Origin: Hyphomicrobiales bacterium
GTDB lineage: Bacteria > Pseudomonadota > Alphaproteobacteria > Rhizobiales > JACESI01
Direction: 5' to 3'
DNA length: 64,000 bases
Assembly: GCA_039973685.1 (NCBI GenBank)
Contig: JBDWKL010000043.1
Span: 124,001-188,000, forward strand
The notes beneath the pieces were generated by a model. The model was not told the DNA's origin. It saw only the letters and a list, made by a program, of their open reading frames with translations, and searched no databases. How positions within the stretch are numbered: position 1 is the stretch's first letter; each line of letters starts with the position of its first letter. Shown here piece after piece: positions 56,453-64,000 of the stretch. Both the position numbers and the translations under genes were made by a program.

Positions 56453-56493
56453 AAGCCGGATGATCTTCATTGATCATTCGGCTTCTTTTTTTG
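56453..56493 (+). terminator. Strong Rho-independent terminator of the radical SAM gene
   Basis: A 13-bp stem with one G-T wobble (56453-56465 with 56472-56484, loop of six) is followed by a T-run. It ends the radical SAM transcript and separates it from rnhB. Confidence 0.85.
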
Positions 56494-56516
56494 TGCCATG
56501 CAGGTTAGAAAAAACG

Positions 56517-57149
56517 ATGACCAGCAAATCAAAGACAAATTCAGGCCCAAATTTTTTCTATGAAGAAGAAGCAATGGCAGCAGGACACTCACTCATTGCA
56601 GGTGTTGATGAAGTTGGTCGTGGGCCGCTTGCTGGTCCTGTGGTAACGGCGGCGGTTATTTTGAAAGAAGGCCATATCCCTGAAGGGTTGAACGATTCAA
56701 AAAAGCTCACCGAGAAACGTCGGGAAATATTGTTTGAAGAAATCTTTGCGTCGGCCCAGATCGCAATCTCATCCGTATCAGCTGAGCAAATCGACAAAAT
56801 GAATATTCGCGCCGCAACGCTTTACGCAATGGTTGAAGCTGTCGAAGCATTGAACCAACAGCCCACATTCGTGCTGATCGATGGCCGTGACATTCCACCC
56901 GCGCTCAAACAGCCTGCCAAAGCAATCATCAAGGGCGATGCTCATTCCCTCTCCATTGCGGCGGCGTCTATCGTCGCGAAAATCACCCGCGATCGAATGA
57001 TGGTCCGCGCCAATACATATTATCCAGGGTATGATTTTGACCGCCATAAAGGGTACGGCTCAAAAGCCCACCGTGATGCAATCGCAAAGCTTGGCCCCTG
57101 CCCGCTGCACCGGCGCAGCTTTCAACCGATCAAAAGCATGGTGAGTTAG
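56517..57149 (+). CDS. rnhB: Ribonuclease HII
   Basis: RnhB cleaves RNA in DNA:RNA hybrids, including single ribonucleotides in DNA. The 210-residue protein has the family start G-V-D-E-V-G-R-G-P-L-A-G-P-V-V, L-N-D-S-K-K-L-T, and the H-K-G-Y-G-S-K-A-H region with the conserved P-L-H-R-R-S-F end. I chose ATG 56517; the upstream in-frame ATG at 56460 lies inside the terminator stem. Confidence 0.94.
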   Translation: MTSKSKTNSGPNFFYEEEAMAAGHSLIAGVDEVGRGPLAGPVVTAAVILKEGHIPEGLNDSKKLTEKRREILFEEIFASAQIAISSVSAEQIDKMNIRAATLYAMVEAVEALNQQPTFVLIDGRDIPPALKQPAKAIIKGDAHSLSIAAASIVAKITRDRMMVRANTYYPGYDFDRHKGYGSKAHRDAIAKLGPCPLHRRSFQPIKSMVS

Positions 57150-57162
57150 GTTCAAGCCTTTG

Positions 57163-58257
57163 TCACGCTCTTGGTTTTGTGACACCAGGTAAAGCTGCTT
57201 CCAACATTTTATTCATCACCGTTGGCAGTGCCTCATCTGGAATATCTTCCATCGCCGACCACCAGCTGTTTTTTGCAGGCAACTGCTCCATCGGGAACAT
57301 GCTTGTCACCACCTCCACTTCAAGATGAAAGTGCGTAAATGTATGCTGGATCACACCGCATCGTTTACTCCACCCTGCCTGAAAGGGTGCAGATGCAAAG
57401 GGGGATTTTGGTTGTTCTTCTCCCCAAGTCGTGCCGGGTACTTCTGTCATACCACCAAGCAACCCCTCATCTGGCCGCGTGCGTAATAACACCGCACCAT
57501 CGGCGCGAACAGCAACAAAGGCCCAGCCATAACGGGTCGGCTTCACTTTCTTCTGAGCTTTTACAGGAAATAACTCCTGCGTTCCAAGCTTGAAAGCGGC
57601 ACAGTCACCTTGCCATACACAGAGCGCACAAGCTGGATTTTTAGGTGAGCAAATCGTGGCACCTAAATCCATCATAGCTTGGGCATAATCTCCCGCTCGC
57701 ATTTGAGGCGTGAGCGCTGATTGATATTCCTTGATGGTTTTTTTCGCTTTGGGCATTACCTCTTCAACCGCGAAAATCCGCGATAACACCCGTTCCACAT
57801 TTCCATCAACTACAGCAGCAGGCTGATCGAATGCAATGGCCGCTATGGCCGACGCCGTATAATCTCCAATGCCGGGTAGTTCTTTCAGGCCCTCAACTGT
57901 ATCTGGAAAGACCCCGCCATATTGTTGCACGACAATATCCGCGCAGGCCTTCAAATTGCGAGCCCGCGAATAATACCCAAGCCCCGCCCATGCCTTCAAA
58001 ACATCTTCACGATCAGCCTTCGCCAAATCATGGATGCTTGGCCAAAGGGTGGTGAACTTTTCGAAATAAGCTTTTACCGTCGCAACTGTGGTTTGCTGCA
58101 ACATTATTTCTGACAGCCAAACCCGATAAGGATCAGGCACTTCACCAACGGCACGATTTTGTGGAGAAACACGCCATGGCAAAACACGCGCATGGCAATC
58201 ATACCATTCAAGCAAATCACTCGGATTTGGCACTGTTTTGAAAGGGGCATCCGCCAC
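57163..58257 (-). CDS. mutY: Adenine DNA glycosylase MutY
   Basis: MutY removes adenine mispaired with 8-oxoguanine. The protein (about 364 residues) has the catalytic glutamate in E-I-M-L-Q-Q-T-T, helix-hairpin-helix L-P-G-I-G-D-Y-T-A, the catalytic aspartate in V-V-D-G-N-V-E-R, and the iron-sulfur ligands C-x6-C-x2-C-x5-C. A C-terminal Nudix-like domain follows. The start is GTG 58257, eight bases after the smc stop; an ORF from TTG 58314 would overlap smc by 50 bases and is rejected. It is the last gene after DUF721-dsbA-smc. Confidence 0.93.
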   Translation of the reverse strand: MADAPFKTVPNPSDLLEWYDCHARVLPWRVSPQNRAVGEVPDPYRVWLSEIMLQQTTVATVKAYFEKFTTLWPSIHDLAKADREDVLKAWAGLGYYSRARNLKACADIVVQQYGGVFPDTVEGLKELPGIGDYTASAIAAIAFDQPAAVVDGNVERVLSRIFAVEEVMPKAKKTIKEYQSALTPQMRAGDYAQAMMDLGATICSPKNPACALCVWQGDCAAFKLGTQELFPVKAQKKVKPTRYGWAFVAVRADGAVLLRTRPDEGLLGGMTEVPGTTWGEEQPKSPFASAPFQAGWSKRCGVIQHTFTHFHLEVEVVTSMFPMEQLPAKNSWWSAMEDIPDEALPTVMNKMLEAALPGVTKPRA

Positions 58258-58264
58258 GGCGGTC

Positions 58265-61200
58265 TTAACCTGCTTCGCGGAAGCTTTCAGCCGTTTCAAG
58301 ATCAACAGAAACAAGCTGGCTAACGCCGCGTTCAGCCATTGTCACACCAAACAACCGGCTCATACGTGCCATGGTGATTGGATTGTGCGTAATGGTGAGG
58401 AAGCGCGTATCCGTGGTGTCCGCCATATCGTCGAGCAAGTTACAAAAACGCTCCACATTGGCATCATCCAGCGGTGCGTCCACCTCATCCAGCACACAGA
58501 TTGGCGCGGGATTGGTGAGGAACACAGCGAAGATCAGTGCAGTTGCCGTCAACGCCTGCTCACCACCCGATAGAAGCGTCATCGTCTGCGGTTTTTTACC
58601 TGGAGGACGCGCAATAATATCAAGGCCTGCTTCCAACGGATCATCAGACTCAGTGAGGATGAGTTCCGCTGTACCACCAGCAAAAAGATGCGTGAAGAGA
58701 TGTTTGAAATGCGCATTCACTTCATCAAATGCGATCAAGAGACGCTCGCGGCCTTCTTTGTTCAAGTTAGCAATCGCCGTGCGCAACTGACGGATTGCTT
58801 CGATCAAATCATCACGCTCGCTCACAAGCTCATCGCGCTTGTCGCCAACTTCTTGCATTTCTTCTTCAGCACGCAGATTGACGCCACCAAGTCGCTCACG
58901 TTCTGCTTTCAAACGATCAAGACGTGTTTCAACCACCGACATTTCAGGCAGCGCTGTACCTTCTTTCAACTGAGCAATTTCGGCCAATCCGGCTGGTGAA
59001 CATTCAAGAATTTCCGTGATCTCACGGGCAACATCTTGTTTGCGGGTTTTAGCACTTTCAACCCGTTCTTCTGTGCGTGCACGGCTTTCACGGATTTCGG
59101 AAAGCGCGTTGAGCGCCAATTTCGCCGCTTCATCAGCGGTGCGAAGTGCTGTCTCAGCTGTTGCGAGTACGTCTTGGCTTTCAGCGCGATTTTTCTCCGC
59201 CTCTTCAACCTTGGTGAAGAGCGCTGCACGACGGCGGGCAAATTCACCTGGAAGATCTTGCAAACCAGCTTGCTCTTTAATGGCTGCTTCTTTGCGTTCA
59301 GCCAAAACATTCATTTGTGTCTCGGCAGCTTCCACACGATTGACCCAGCTTTGACGTTCACCGCCAATGGCTTGCAATCGGTTGTTACGCATTTCTGCTT
59401 CGCGGGCGAGCGTTTCAAATCCGGCACGAGCCTCAGCAAGCGCTGCACGATCATTGGCAAGTGATGTCTGCTCATTTTGCAAACGATCATTGAGCGCGTC
59501 ACTGTTTGGCACCTCAGACAAAAGCGCCTTTTGCTTTTCTTGCTGCTGGTCGGCTCCTTCGCGGTCACCATTCAATCTGGTTTGTCGCTCGGTCAGTGAC
59601 GTGCGGCGTTCGGCTAAGCGGCTCGCTTCGCTTTCAACTTTCGCCAAAGCATCGCGGGCTTTTGTTTGCTCTGACAAGGCTGTGCGATAGGCATCGCGTG
59701 CTTCGCGCTCCAAAGTAATGGCTTCTTGCAGGCTGACCGATGCAGTCGCAAGTTTATGCTTTTGCGCCTCCACCTGATCTTTCTTGGTGCTTGACGCCCC
59801 TTCAAGATCTGCAAGGCGGTTTTTCTGGGCTAGCCGCTGGGCAGCAGGTGTTTCAGCATCGGCAGATGAGGTAAATCCATCCCAACGCCAAAGCGCACCT
59901 TGTCTTGTGACTAAGCGCTGGCCCGGTTTTAAATTGCCAACAAGTTCGTCTGATTGCGCTTCATCAATCACACCAATTTGGTTCAATCGACGAGCAATCG
60001 TTTGCGGCGCTGCGACAAATTTTGATAGCGGTTCTGCGCCATTTGGCAAACTTGGATCATCCGCCTCAGCTTCAGCGCCGGCCCAGTGGACGGGTGCTTC
60101 TTTATCGACCGAAATATCAAGATCGCTACCAAGTGCAGCACCAAGAGCAATCTCATAGCCCGGTTCTGCCGTAAGCTCATCAATCAGCAACGGGTAATCA
60201 CCCTGTGAGCCAGCATTCAAAACACGTGCAAGAGTTTGCGCTTCTGTCTCAATCACATTGAGTTCGCGTTCGAGGGCGGTTGTCGTGGTCTTAACTTCGC
60301 TCTCATGGTCACGAGCGCGTTGCGTTTTAAGCTCAAACTGCTGAATCTCAGCCTCACCCGTTTCAACTTTCAGGCGCGCTTCTTCGACAGTTTTTTGGTG
60401 AGCATTCACAAACAAATCTTGGCCGAGTTTCGCATCCACATCAGCAATATCGCGAACAACGCGGTCTTGATCTGTTGCAATGCGCGCAATCTGATTTTCT
60501 GCTTGCCGCATACTGTTTTCAAGAGAGGCACGGCGGGCGTTTAGTTCCGCGATCTCTTTGGTTGTTTGGTTGAAAGCTTGTTCACTTGCTTCCTGCTTTT
60601 CTTTTGCAGTGCTCAGCGATGTTTCAGCCTCAATACGGCGATCACCAGAAGCTGCATTTTCTGCCTTCAGCTTGGTTTCTTCATCAGCCAAACGGTCAAA
60701 GACGTTCTTGTTTTCAGTAAGCAAACCCTTCTCGCGCTCAACATCATGGTCAAGCTGCTCAATACGACCTGTTAGTTCTTGAAGACGGCTTTTTGCCTGT
60801 GTTTCTTCTTTTTCTAACGCGCCCTGCTCCAGTTGAATGCGCTGGAGTGCTGCCGCAGCAGCGGCCGCCTTATCGCGCAATGGCGGTAAAGTGTTGGCGG
60901 AAACTGCTTGGTCTCTCGCGGTTCTTGATTGCAAGGCCGTTGCATCAGCAACAGCGACGGTGAATTCAGTTAGATTGCTTTCTGCTTCTTGCAACGCACT
61001 CGATGCGGCCATCCAACGGAGATGATAGACAGTCGCTTCAAATTTTCTGATTTCGCCAGAAAGATTGCGATAGCGAGATGCTTGGCGCGCTTGACGCTTC
61101 AAGCCTTCAAGCTGAGTTTCCAACTGGTTGATAACGTCTTCAACACGGTCGAGATTTTGTTCTGTTGCCTTAAGCCGCAATTCTGCTTCATGGCGACGGG

Positions 61201-61723
61201 AATGAAGACCGGAGATACCGGCAGCTTCTTCCAAAATTTGGCGACGTTGGCGCGGCTTTGCAGAAATAAGCTCACCAATCCGGCCTTGTCCCACCATAGA
61301 AGGTGATCTGGCGCCAGTTGAAGCGTCTGCAAACAGCAATTGAACGTCTTTTGCGCGGCTTTCCTTGCCGTTGATGCGGTAGACCGACCCTGATTCGCGC
61401 TCGATTCGCCGCGTAATCTCGATGGTATCGCTGTCATTAAAGGCTGCGGGTGCGGTGCGCTCGGTATTATCGATGACCAGTGTGACCTCAGCAGTATTGC
61501 GCGCCGGACGGCTGCCACTGCCTGAGAAAATCACGTCATCCATGCCAGATGCGCGCATATTTTTGTAGGAGCTTTCACCCATTACCCATTTGATCGCTTC
61601 GACAAGATTGGACTTGCCGCAACCGTTGGGGCCAACGACCCCTGTGAGGCCGCGTTCGATAATGAATTCAACAGGTTCAACAAAAGATTTGAACCCTAAG
61701 ATGCGGAGCTTGGTGAATCTCAT
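58265..61723 (-). CDS. smc: Chromosome segregation protein SMC
   Basis: This 1152-residue condensin ATPase organises and compacts the chromosome. It has Walker A G-P-N-G-C-G-K-S-N near residue 32, two long coiled coils around a hinge, and C-terminal signature L-L-S-G-G-E-Q-A-L with Walker B V-L-D-E-V-D-A-P-L-D. It shares a minus-strand group with DUF721 and dsbA upstream and mutY downstream. Confidence 0.96.
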   Translation of the reverse strand: MRFTKLRILGFKSFVEPVEFIIERGLTGVVGPNGCGKSNLVEAIKWVMGESSYKNMRASGMDDVIFSGSGSRPARNTAEVTLVIDNTERTAPAAFNDSDTIEITRRIERESGSVYRINGKESRAKDVQLLFADASTGARSPSMVGQGRIGELISAKPRQRRQILEEAAGISGLHSRRHEAELRLKATEQNLDRVEDVINQLETQLEGLKRQARQASRYRNLSGEIRKFEATVYHLRWMAASSALQEAESNLTEFTVAVADATALQSRTARDQAVSANTLPPLRDKAAAAAAALQRIQLEQGALEKEETQAKSRLQELTGRIEQLDHDVEREKGLLTENKNVFDRLADEETKLKAENAASGDRRIEAETSLSTAKEKQEASEQAFNQTTKEIAELNARRASLENSMRQAENQIARIATDQDRVVRDIADVDAKLGQDLFVNAHQKTVEEARLKVETGEAEIQQFELKTQRARDHESEVKTTTTALERELNVIETEAQTLARVLNAGSQGDYPLLIDELTAEPGYEIALGAALGSDLDISVDKEAPVHWAGAEAEADDPSLPNGAEPLSKFVAAPQTIARRLNQIGVIDEAQSDELVGNLKPGQRLVTRQGALWRWDGFTSSADAETPAAQRLAQKNRLADLEGASSTKKDQVEAQKHKLATASVSLQEAITLEREARDAYRTALSEQTKARDALAKVESEASRLAERRTSLTERQTRLNGDREGADQQQEKQKALLSEVPNSDALNDRLQNEQTSLANDRAALAEARAGFETLAREAEMRNNRLQAIGGERQSWVNRVEAAETQMNVLAERKEAAIKEQAGLQDLPGEFARRRAALFTKVEEAEKNRAESQDVLATAETALRTADEAAKLALNALSEIRESRARTEERVESAKTRKQDVAREITEILECSPAGLAEIAQLKEGTALPEMSVVETRLDRLKAERERLGGVNLRAEEEMQEVGDKRDELVSERDDLIEAIRQLRTAIANLNKEGRERLLIAFDEVNAHFKHLFTHLFAGGTAELILTESDDPLEAGLDIIARPPGKKPQTMTLLSGGEQALTATALIFAVFLTNPAPICVLDEVDAPLDDANVERFCNLLDDMADTTDTRFLTITHNPITMARMSRLFGVTMAERGVSQLVSVDLETAESFREAG

Positions 61724-61792
61724 GACACCACACCCCGCATTGATACTTTACTCAAAACTATACCCCGTAGCAGCGCCGCGGGGGCAGCTGCC

Positions 61793-62425
61793 TTACAACA
61801 AACCTTCGATTTCTTTATCCATTGCTTCAAGAGATAATGAACCGCTTATTTTTTTGTCATTGATGTAAAAGGTTGGCGTTGCCTCTACCTTCAACACTTC
61901 CGCACCGTGCGTACGGATTTTGTTTATCCCATCAATAACCTCTTTGTTTTGCAAGCAGGCATTGAATGATTGTTGTGTAAAACCAACTTGTTTTGCGATT
62001 TCTACGATACCTGGCAGCGGATTTTGGCCATTACGCCATTTTGGCTGGGTTTTGAAGAACACATCTACAATGTCGAAAAACTTGTCTTCAGGTGCGCATC
62101 TAGCAAGAACAGCGACTGTTGCGGCGACTTGATCCAATGGAAACTCGCGGAAAGCAAACAACACTTTGCCGGTATCAACATACTTCTCTTTAAAGGCATG
62201 ATAGGTGCGAGTATGGAATGACGCGCAATGCGGGCATGTCATTGAAGCATATTCGATGACCTTAACTTTCGCGTCCTTGTTGCCAATTGTCATTTCTTTA
62301 AGCGGACCAGGCTGAGCTAGATCGCTATTGTTGGCTTCACTAGAAAAGCAACCGCTTAATGTAACAAGTGCAGCAGCAGCGCCTGTGCCTTGTAAAACAG
62401 AGCGACGGGAAAAGGACGATGTCAT
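61793..62425 (-). CDS. DsbA-like thiol-disulfide protein, Tat lipoprotein
   Basis: This 210-residue thioredoxin-fold protein has the active-site pair C-P-H-C (M-T-C-P-H-C-A-S-F-H). The N-terminus has a twin-arginine pattern (S-R-R-S-V-L-Q) and a lipobox L-S-G-C, so it is predicted to be a Tat-exported, membrane-anchored lipoprotein. It should make or isomerise disulfides at the cytoplasmic membrane's outer face. It is directly upstream of smc. Confidence 0.88.
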   Translation of the reverse strand: MTSSFSRRSVLQGTGAAAALVTLSGCFSSEANNSDLAQPGPLKEMTIGNKDAKVKVIEYASMTCPHCASFHTRTYHAFKEKYVDTGKVLFAFREFPLDQVAATVAVLARCAPEDKFFDIVDVFFKTQPKWRNGQNPLPGIVEIAKQVGFTQQSFNACLQNKEVIDGINKIRTHGAEVLKVEATPTFYINDKKISGSLSLEAMDKEIEGLL

Positions 62426-62520
62426 CGGAGAAACCTCTATGATTGAGTCAATTAGCTAATATTTAAGATAGGTATTAAATTCCAAAAGACGATTTGTCTT
62501 TAAAAATTATCGTTATCAAA

Positions 62521-62543
62521 GGCCAATACCCAAGATATTGGCC
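62521..62543 (-). terminator. Hairpin between DUF721 gene and dsbA-like gene
   Basis: A perfect 8-bp stem (62521-62528 with 62536-62543, loop of seven) lies 21 bases past the DUF721 stop. On the minus strand only a short T tract follows, so it is more likely a partial terminator or message stabiliser than a full stop. Confidence 0.45.
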
Positions 62544-62564
62544 AAAATTATGAACACGCCCGCT

Positions 62565-63152
62565 TTATTGTTCATCTGCCTGCTGCCGCTTCAAAAGCTC
62601 TTTGCGCAAAACGCCCTGCCCCATCTTTAAGACAGCAGCATCAAGCTGCGGGTCATCAAACTCAGTAATGCACTCACGCAGTCTTTCTTCTTGCTTAGGA
62701 GAGAGCGACGGGAGCTTCTCTTTAATAACCTGCTTTTTGCGTTCAATGGGCGCTTGGACAATTTTCAATCGTTCAATGGCAACAAAGCCGAAGAACTGAT
62801 TGACCCGTTGCAAAAGCTGCTGCTCTTCGTGCTGCAGGTAGATCGCTTTAGGACCATCCACCCGAACCACAAGAGTACCGCCCTGAAAGGTTGTCGCCCC
62901 CGTGCTTGTTTGGTGCGGCCAATTGATTTTGTCTGGAATGGTGCAATCCGCGAAAGTATTTCCGGCAAGTTCCGGCCATGCGGCAATAAGTGCGGAGGAC
63001 GCCAACCCTTTGCGGGCACAAATAGGATCAATTAGCTTTGGCAATAACTCCGACAAAGGCTTACTGCCCCGCTTCCAATCACGCCCCGCCGTGCCATGAT
63101 CCCATTTATCGCGGTATTTTGGGGTTTTTGCATCGTCAACGTTATCCGCCAT
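62565..63152 (-). CDS. DUF721 (DciA-like) family protein
   Basis: This 195-residue protein belongs to the DUF721/DciA family. Its N-terminal 120 residues match the family core (L-P-K-L-I-D-P-I-C-A-R-K-G, A-W-P-E-L-A-G, L-V-V-R-V-D-G-P-K-A) and a charged C-terminal helix follows. DciA-type proteins help load replicative helicase in bacteria lacking DnaC, but that role for this protein is inferred from the family. It heads the group dsbA-smc-mutY. Confidence 0.78.
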   Translation of the reverse strand: MADNVDDAKTPKYRDKWDHGTAGRDWKRGSKPLSELLPKLIDPICARKGLASSALIAAWPELAGNTFADCTIPDKINWPHQTSTGATTFQGGTLVVRVDGPKAIYLQHEEQQLLQRVNQFFGFVAIERLKIVQAPIERKKQVIKEKLPSLSPKQEERLRECITEFDDPQLDAAVLKMGQGVLRKELLKRQQADEQ

Positions 63153-63493
63153 TGGGATTTTTCACTCTAAAGAATCACTGTTAAACTCGATATAGGCCAT
63201 TCATGCCCATAGATATGTTCTAATTGTAGTATTTATCTCACACATTTTCACCTAGATTCTCGAAACTTCGGTACCAATCGCAGAAAAATTGCTTCTTTGG
63301 TCGCATCTTCGATGCATAAATAAGATATTATCATTTAATTTCAATCGGTTAAAAGGATTCACTTCCACCTTGACACCTAGAGGGTGCAAAAGTAATGTGC
63401 GCCCGAATTTGAAGGCTTATTTTCCGCCTGTTTTCTACGCTTGCGAGAGAGCAAAAAGAGAGTAAGCATCAGTTCAAAACAAGGCAATTGCCC
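63153..63493. other. Divergent intergenic region DUF721 / atpI
   Basis: This gene-free spacer of about 340 bases is AT-rich and holds no tRNA or RNA-like structure that I can see. The right end carries a candidate promoter for the ATP synthase genes (listed separately) and an AAGG ribosome site before atpI. The left end would hold the DUF721 promoter, which I cannot place. Confidence 0.6.
63370..63398 (+). promoter_or_regulatory. Candidate housekeeping promoter of atpI-atpB
   Basis: A perfect -35 hexamer TTGACA (63370-63375) is followed after 17 bases by TAATGT (63393-63398), a weak -10. It lies about 95 bases upstream of the atpI start and is the best sigma-70-like site in the spacer. Confidence 0.5.
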
Positions 63494-63832
63494 GTGCAAA
63501 GCGATCACGACAAACGCCCTGACGATTTTGACAACCGCTTCGACAAACTTGGTGCCAAGCTCGATGAGCAAAAAGCAACGAGACGAGCGGAACAAAATGA
63601 CAAGGGACTGAAAGACAGAGCCGGCATGGCTTACGGTCTTAAGATTGCGTCGGAATTTGTGTCCGCCATCTTGGTTGGAGCGGCAATTGGCTGGGTTTTG
63701 GACAAATGGTTGGGGACGACACCCTTCGGGTTGATTGTTTTCCTTATTTTGGGGTTTGCTGCGGGCGTTTTAAATGTCATGCGAGCCGCAGGAAGAATTT
63801 CACAGCCGGAAGCGAGTGATCGCGACGGTTAA
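63494..63832 (+). CDS. atpI: F0F1 ATP synthase assembly protein AtpI
   Basis: This protein of about 112 residues helps assemble the c-ring of ATP synthase. An acidic N-terminus precedes two membrane helices (about residues 58-78 and 82-103), with G-x-x-L-D-K-W-L-G between them. I chose GTG 63494, nine bases after AAGG; TTG 63488 is also in frame. It heads the F0 operon, followed by atpB. Confidence 0.85.
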   Translation: MQSDHDKRPDDFDNRFDKLGAKLDEQKATRRAEQNDKGLKDRAGMAYGLKIASEFVSAILVGAAIGWVLDKWLGTTPFGLIVFLILGFAAGVLNVMRAAGRISQPEASDRDG

Positions 63833-63893
63833 CTAGACAAGAGCAAAACTTTGTTGGTTTTGCTAAAACGGCGATGGCAAGGGACATCTAAAA

Positions 63894-64000
63894 TTGGCAA
63901 ACGATCCAATCCACCAGTTCCATATTACTGAATATTTCTCACTCGGCTCAATCGGCGGTGTCGATTTTGCAATGACAAACTCAGCAGCATTCATGATTGC
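63894..64000 (+). CDS. atpB: ATP synthase F0 subunit a, N-terminal fragment
   Basis: Only the first 35 codons are present because the window ends. The predicted start (A-N-D-P-I-H-Q-F, then G-G-V-D-F-A-M-T-N-S) is the usual alphaproteobacterial AtpB N-terminus. The start codon is TTG at 63894; an ATG at 63874 is in a different frame. AtpB forms the proton half-channels of the ATP synthase. Confidence 0.85.
   Translation, partial: MANDPIHQFHITEYFSLGSIGGVDFAMTNSAAFMI

Noticed and set aside
56460-56516. Upstream ATG extension of rnhB
   Set aside because: The ATG lies in the left arm of a strong terminator, and the extra residues do not resemble RNase HII.
58258-58314. TTG-started longer mutY overlapping smc
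   Set aside because: It has no ribosome site and adds a non-family N-terminus; GTG 58257 follows the smc stop and fits the family length.

Overview
The window looks like a chromosomal segment of an alphaproteobacterium of the order Hyphomicrobiales (rhizobia and relatives), probably a marine, moderately low-GC lineage. This rests on several rhizobial-style neighbourhoods (ppdK-glyS-glyQ; TPR protein-ispE; DUF721-dsbA-smc; atpI-atpB; ygfZ followed by HD and tyrosine-phosphatase-like genes), on an alphaproteobacterial SOS box, and on family-level protein resemblance. The genus cannot be fixed from sequence alone. I saw no rRNA, tRNA, CRISPR array, insertion sequence or prophage.

Left half (about 1-27.7 kb): nitrogen scavenging from purines. 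The urea-binding protein UrtA (minus strand, behind a very good RpoN/sigma-54 promoter) lies divergent to a complete urease operon ureDABCEFG. After acnB comes guaD (guanine to xanthine). An unrelated CoA-transferase, acyl-CoA dehydrogenase and epimerase run follows, then a beta-propeller lipoprotein and an unknown protein. The second purine block is puuD-uraH-xdhA-xdhB-xdhC on the minus strand, divergent from a LysR regulator and puuE-uraD (one fused protein), allE and allA. Together they convert guanine or xanthine through urate, 5-hydroxyisourate, OHCU, allantoin and ureidoglycine to glyoxylate and urea. Urt and urease then import and hydrolyse urea. The only pathway step not encoded here is allantoate to ureidoglycine (AllC).

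Middle (27.7-39.4 kb): a catabolic trio (FAH-family hydrolase, SDR dehydrogenase, PEP-hydrolase-like TIM barrel), a LysE/ArgO exporter, the SRAP DNA-protein crosslink protein, a run of small conserved genes of unknown function, Nudix, YgfZ, HD and phosphatase genes, an MFS transporter and a SleB-type wall hydrolase.

Right part (39.6-64 kb): mostly housekeeping. It holds a PPDK-like protein whose ATP-grasp domain looks degenerate, glycyl-tRNA synthetase beta and alpha genes split by a double CDGSH iron-sulfur protein and a repeat-rich unknown protein, a signal-peptidase-like S49 peptidase, TrmN6, a polyprenyl diphosphate synthase, a TPR protein and IspE. These are followed by an aquaporin, MoaB, an SOS-boxed radical SAM protein, RNase HII, MutY, SMC, a Tat/lipoprotein DsbA, DUF721, and the start of the F0 ATP synthase operon (atpI, atpB cut by the window end).

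The points most worth following up are the PPDK-like protein with an eroded ATP-grasp domain, the LexA-type box in front of the PA0069-family radical SAM gene, the repeat protein wedged between glyS and glyQ, the complete purine-to-ammonia layout with its sigma-54 promoter, and the CTG-started PuuE-UraD fusion.
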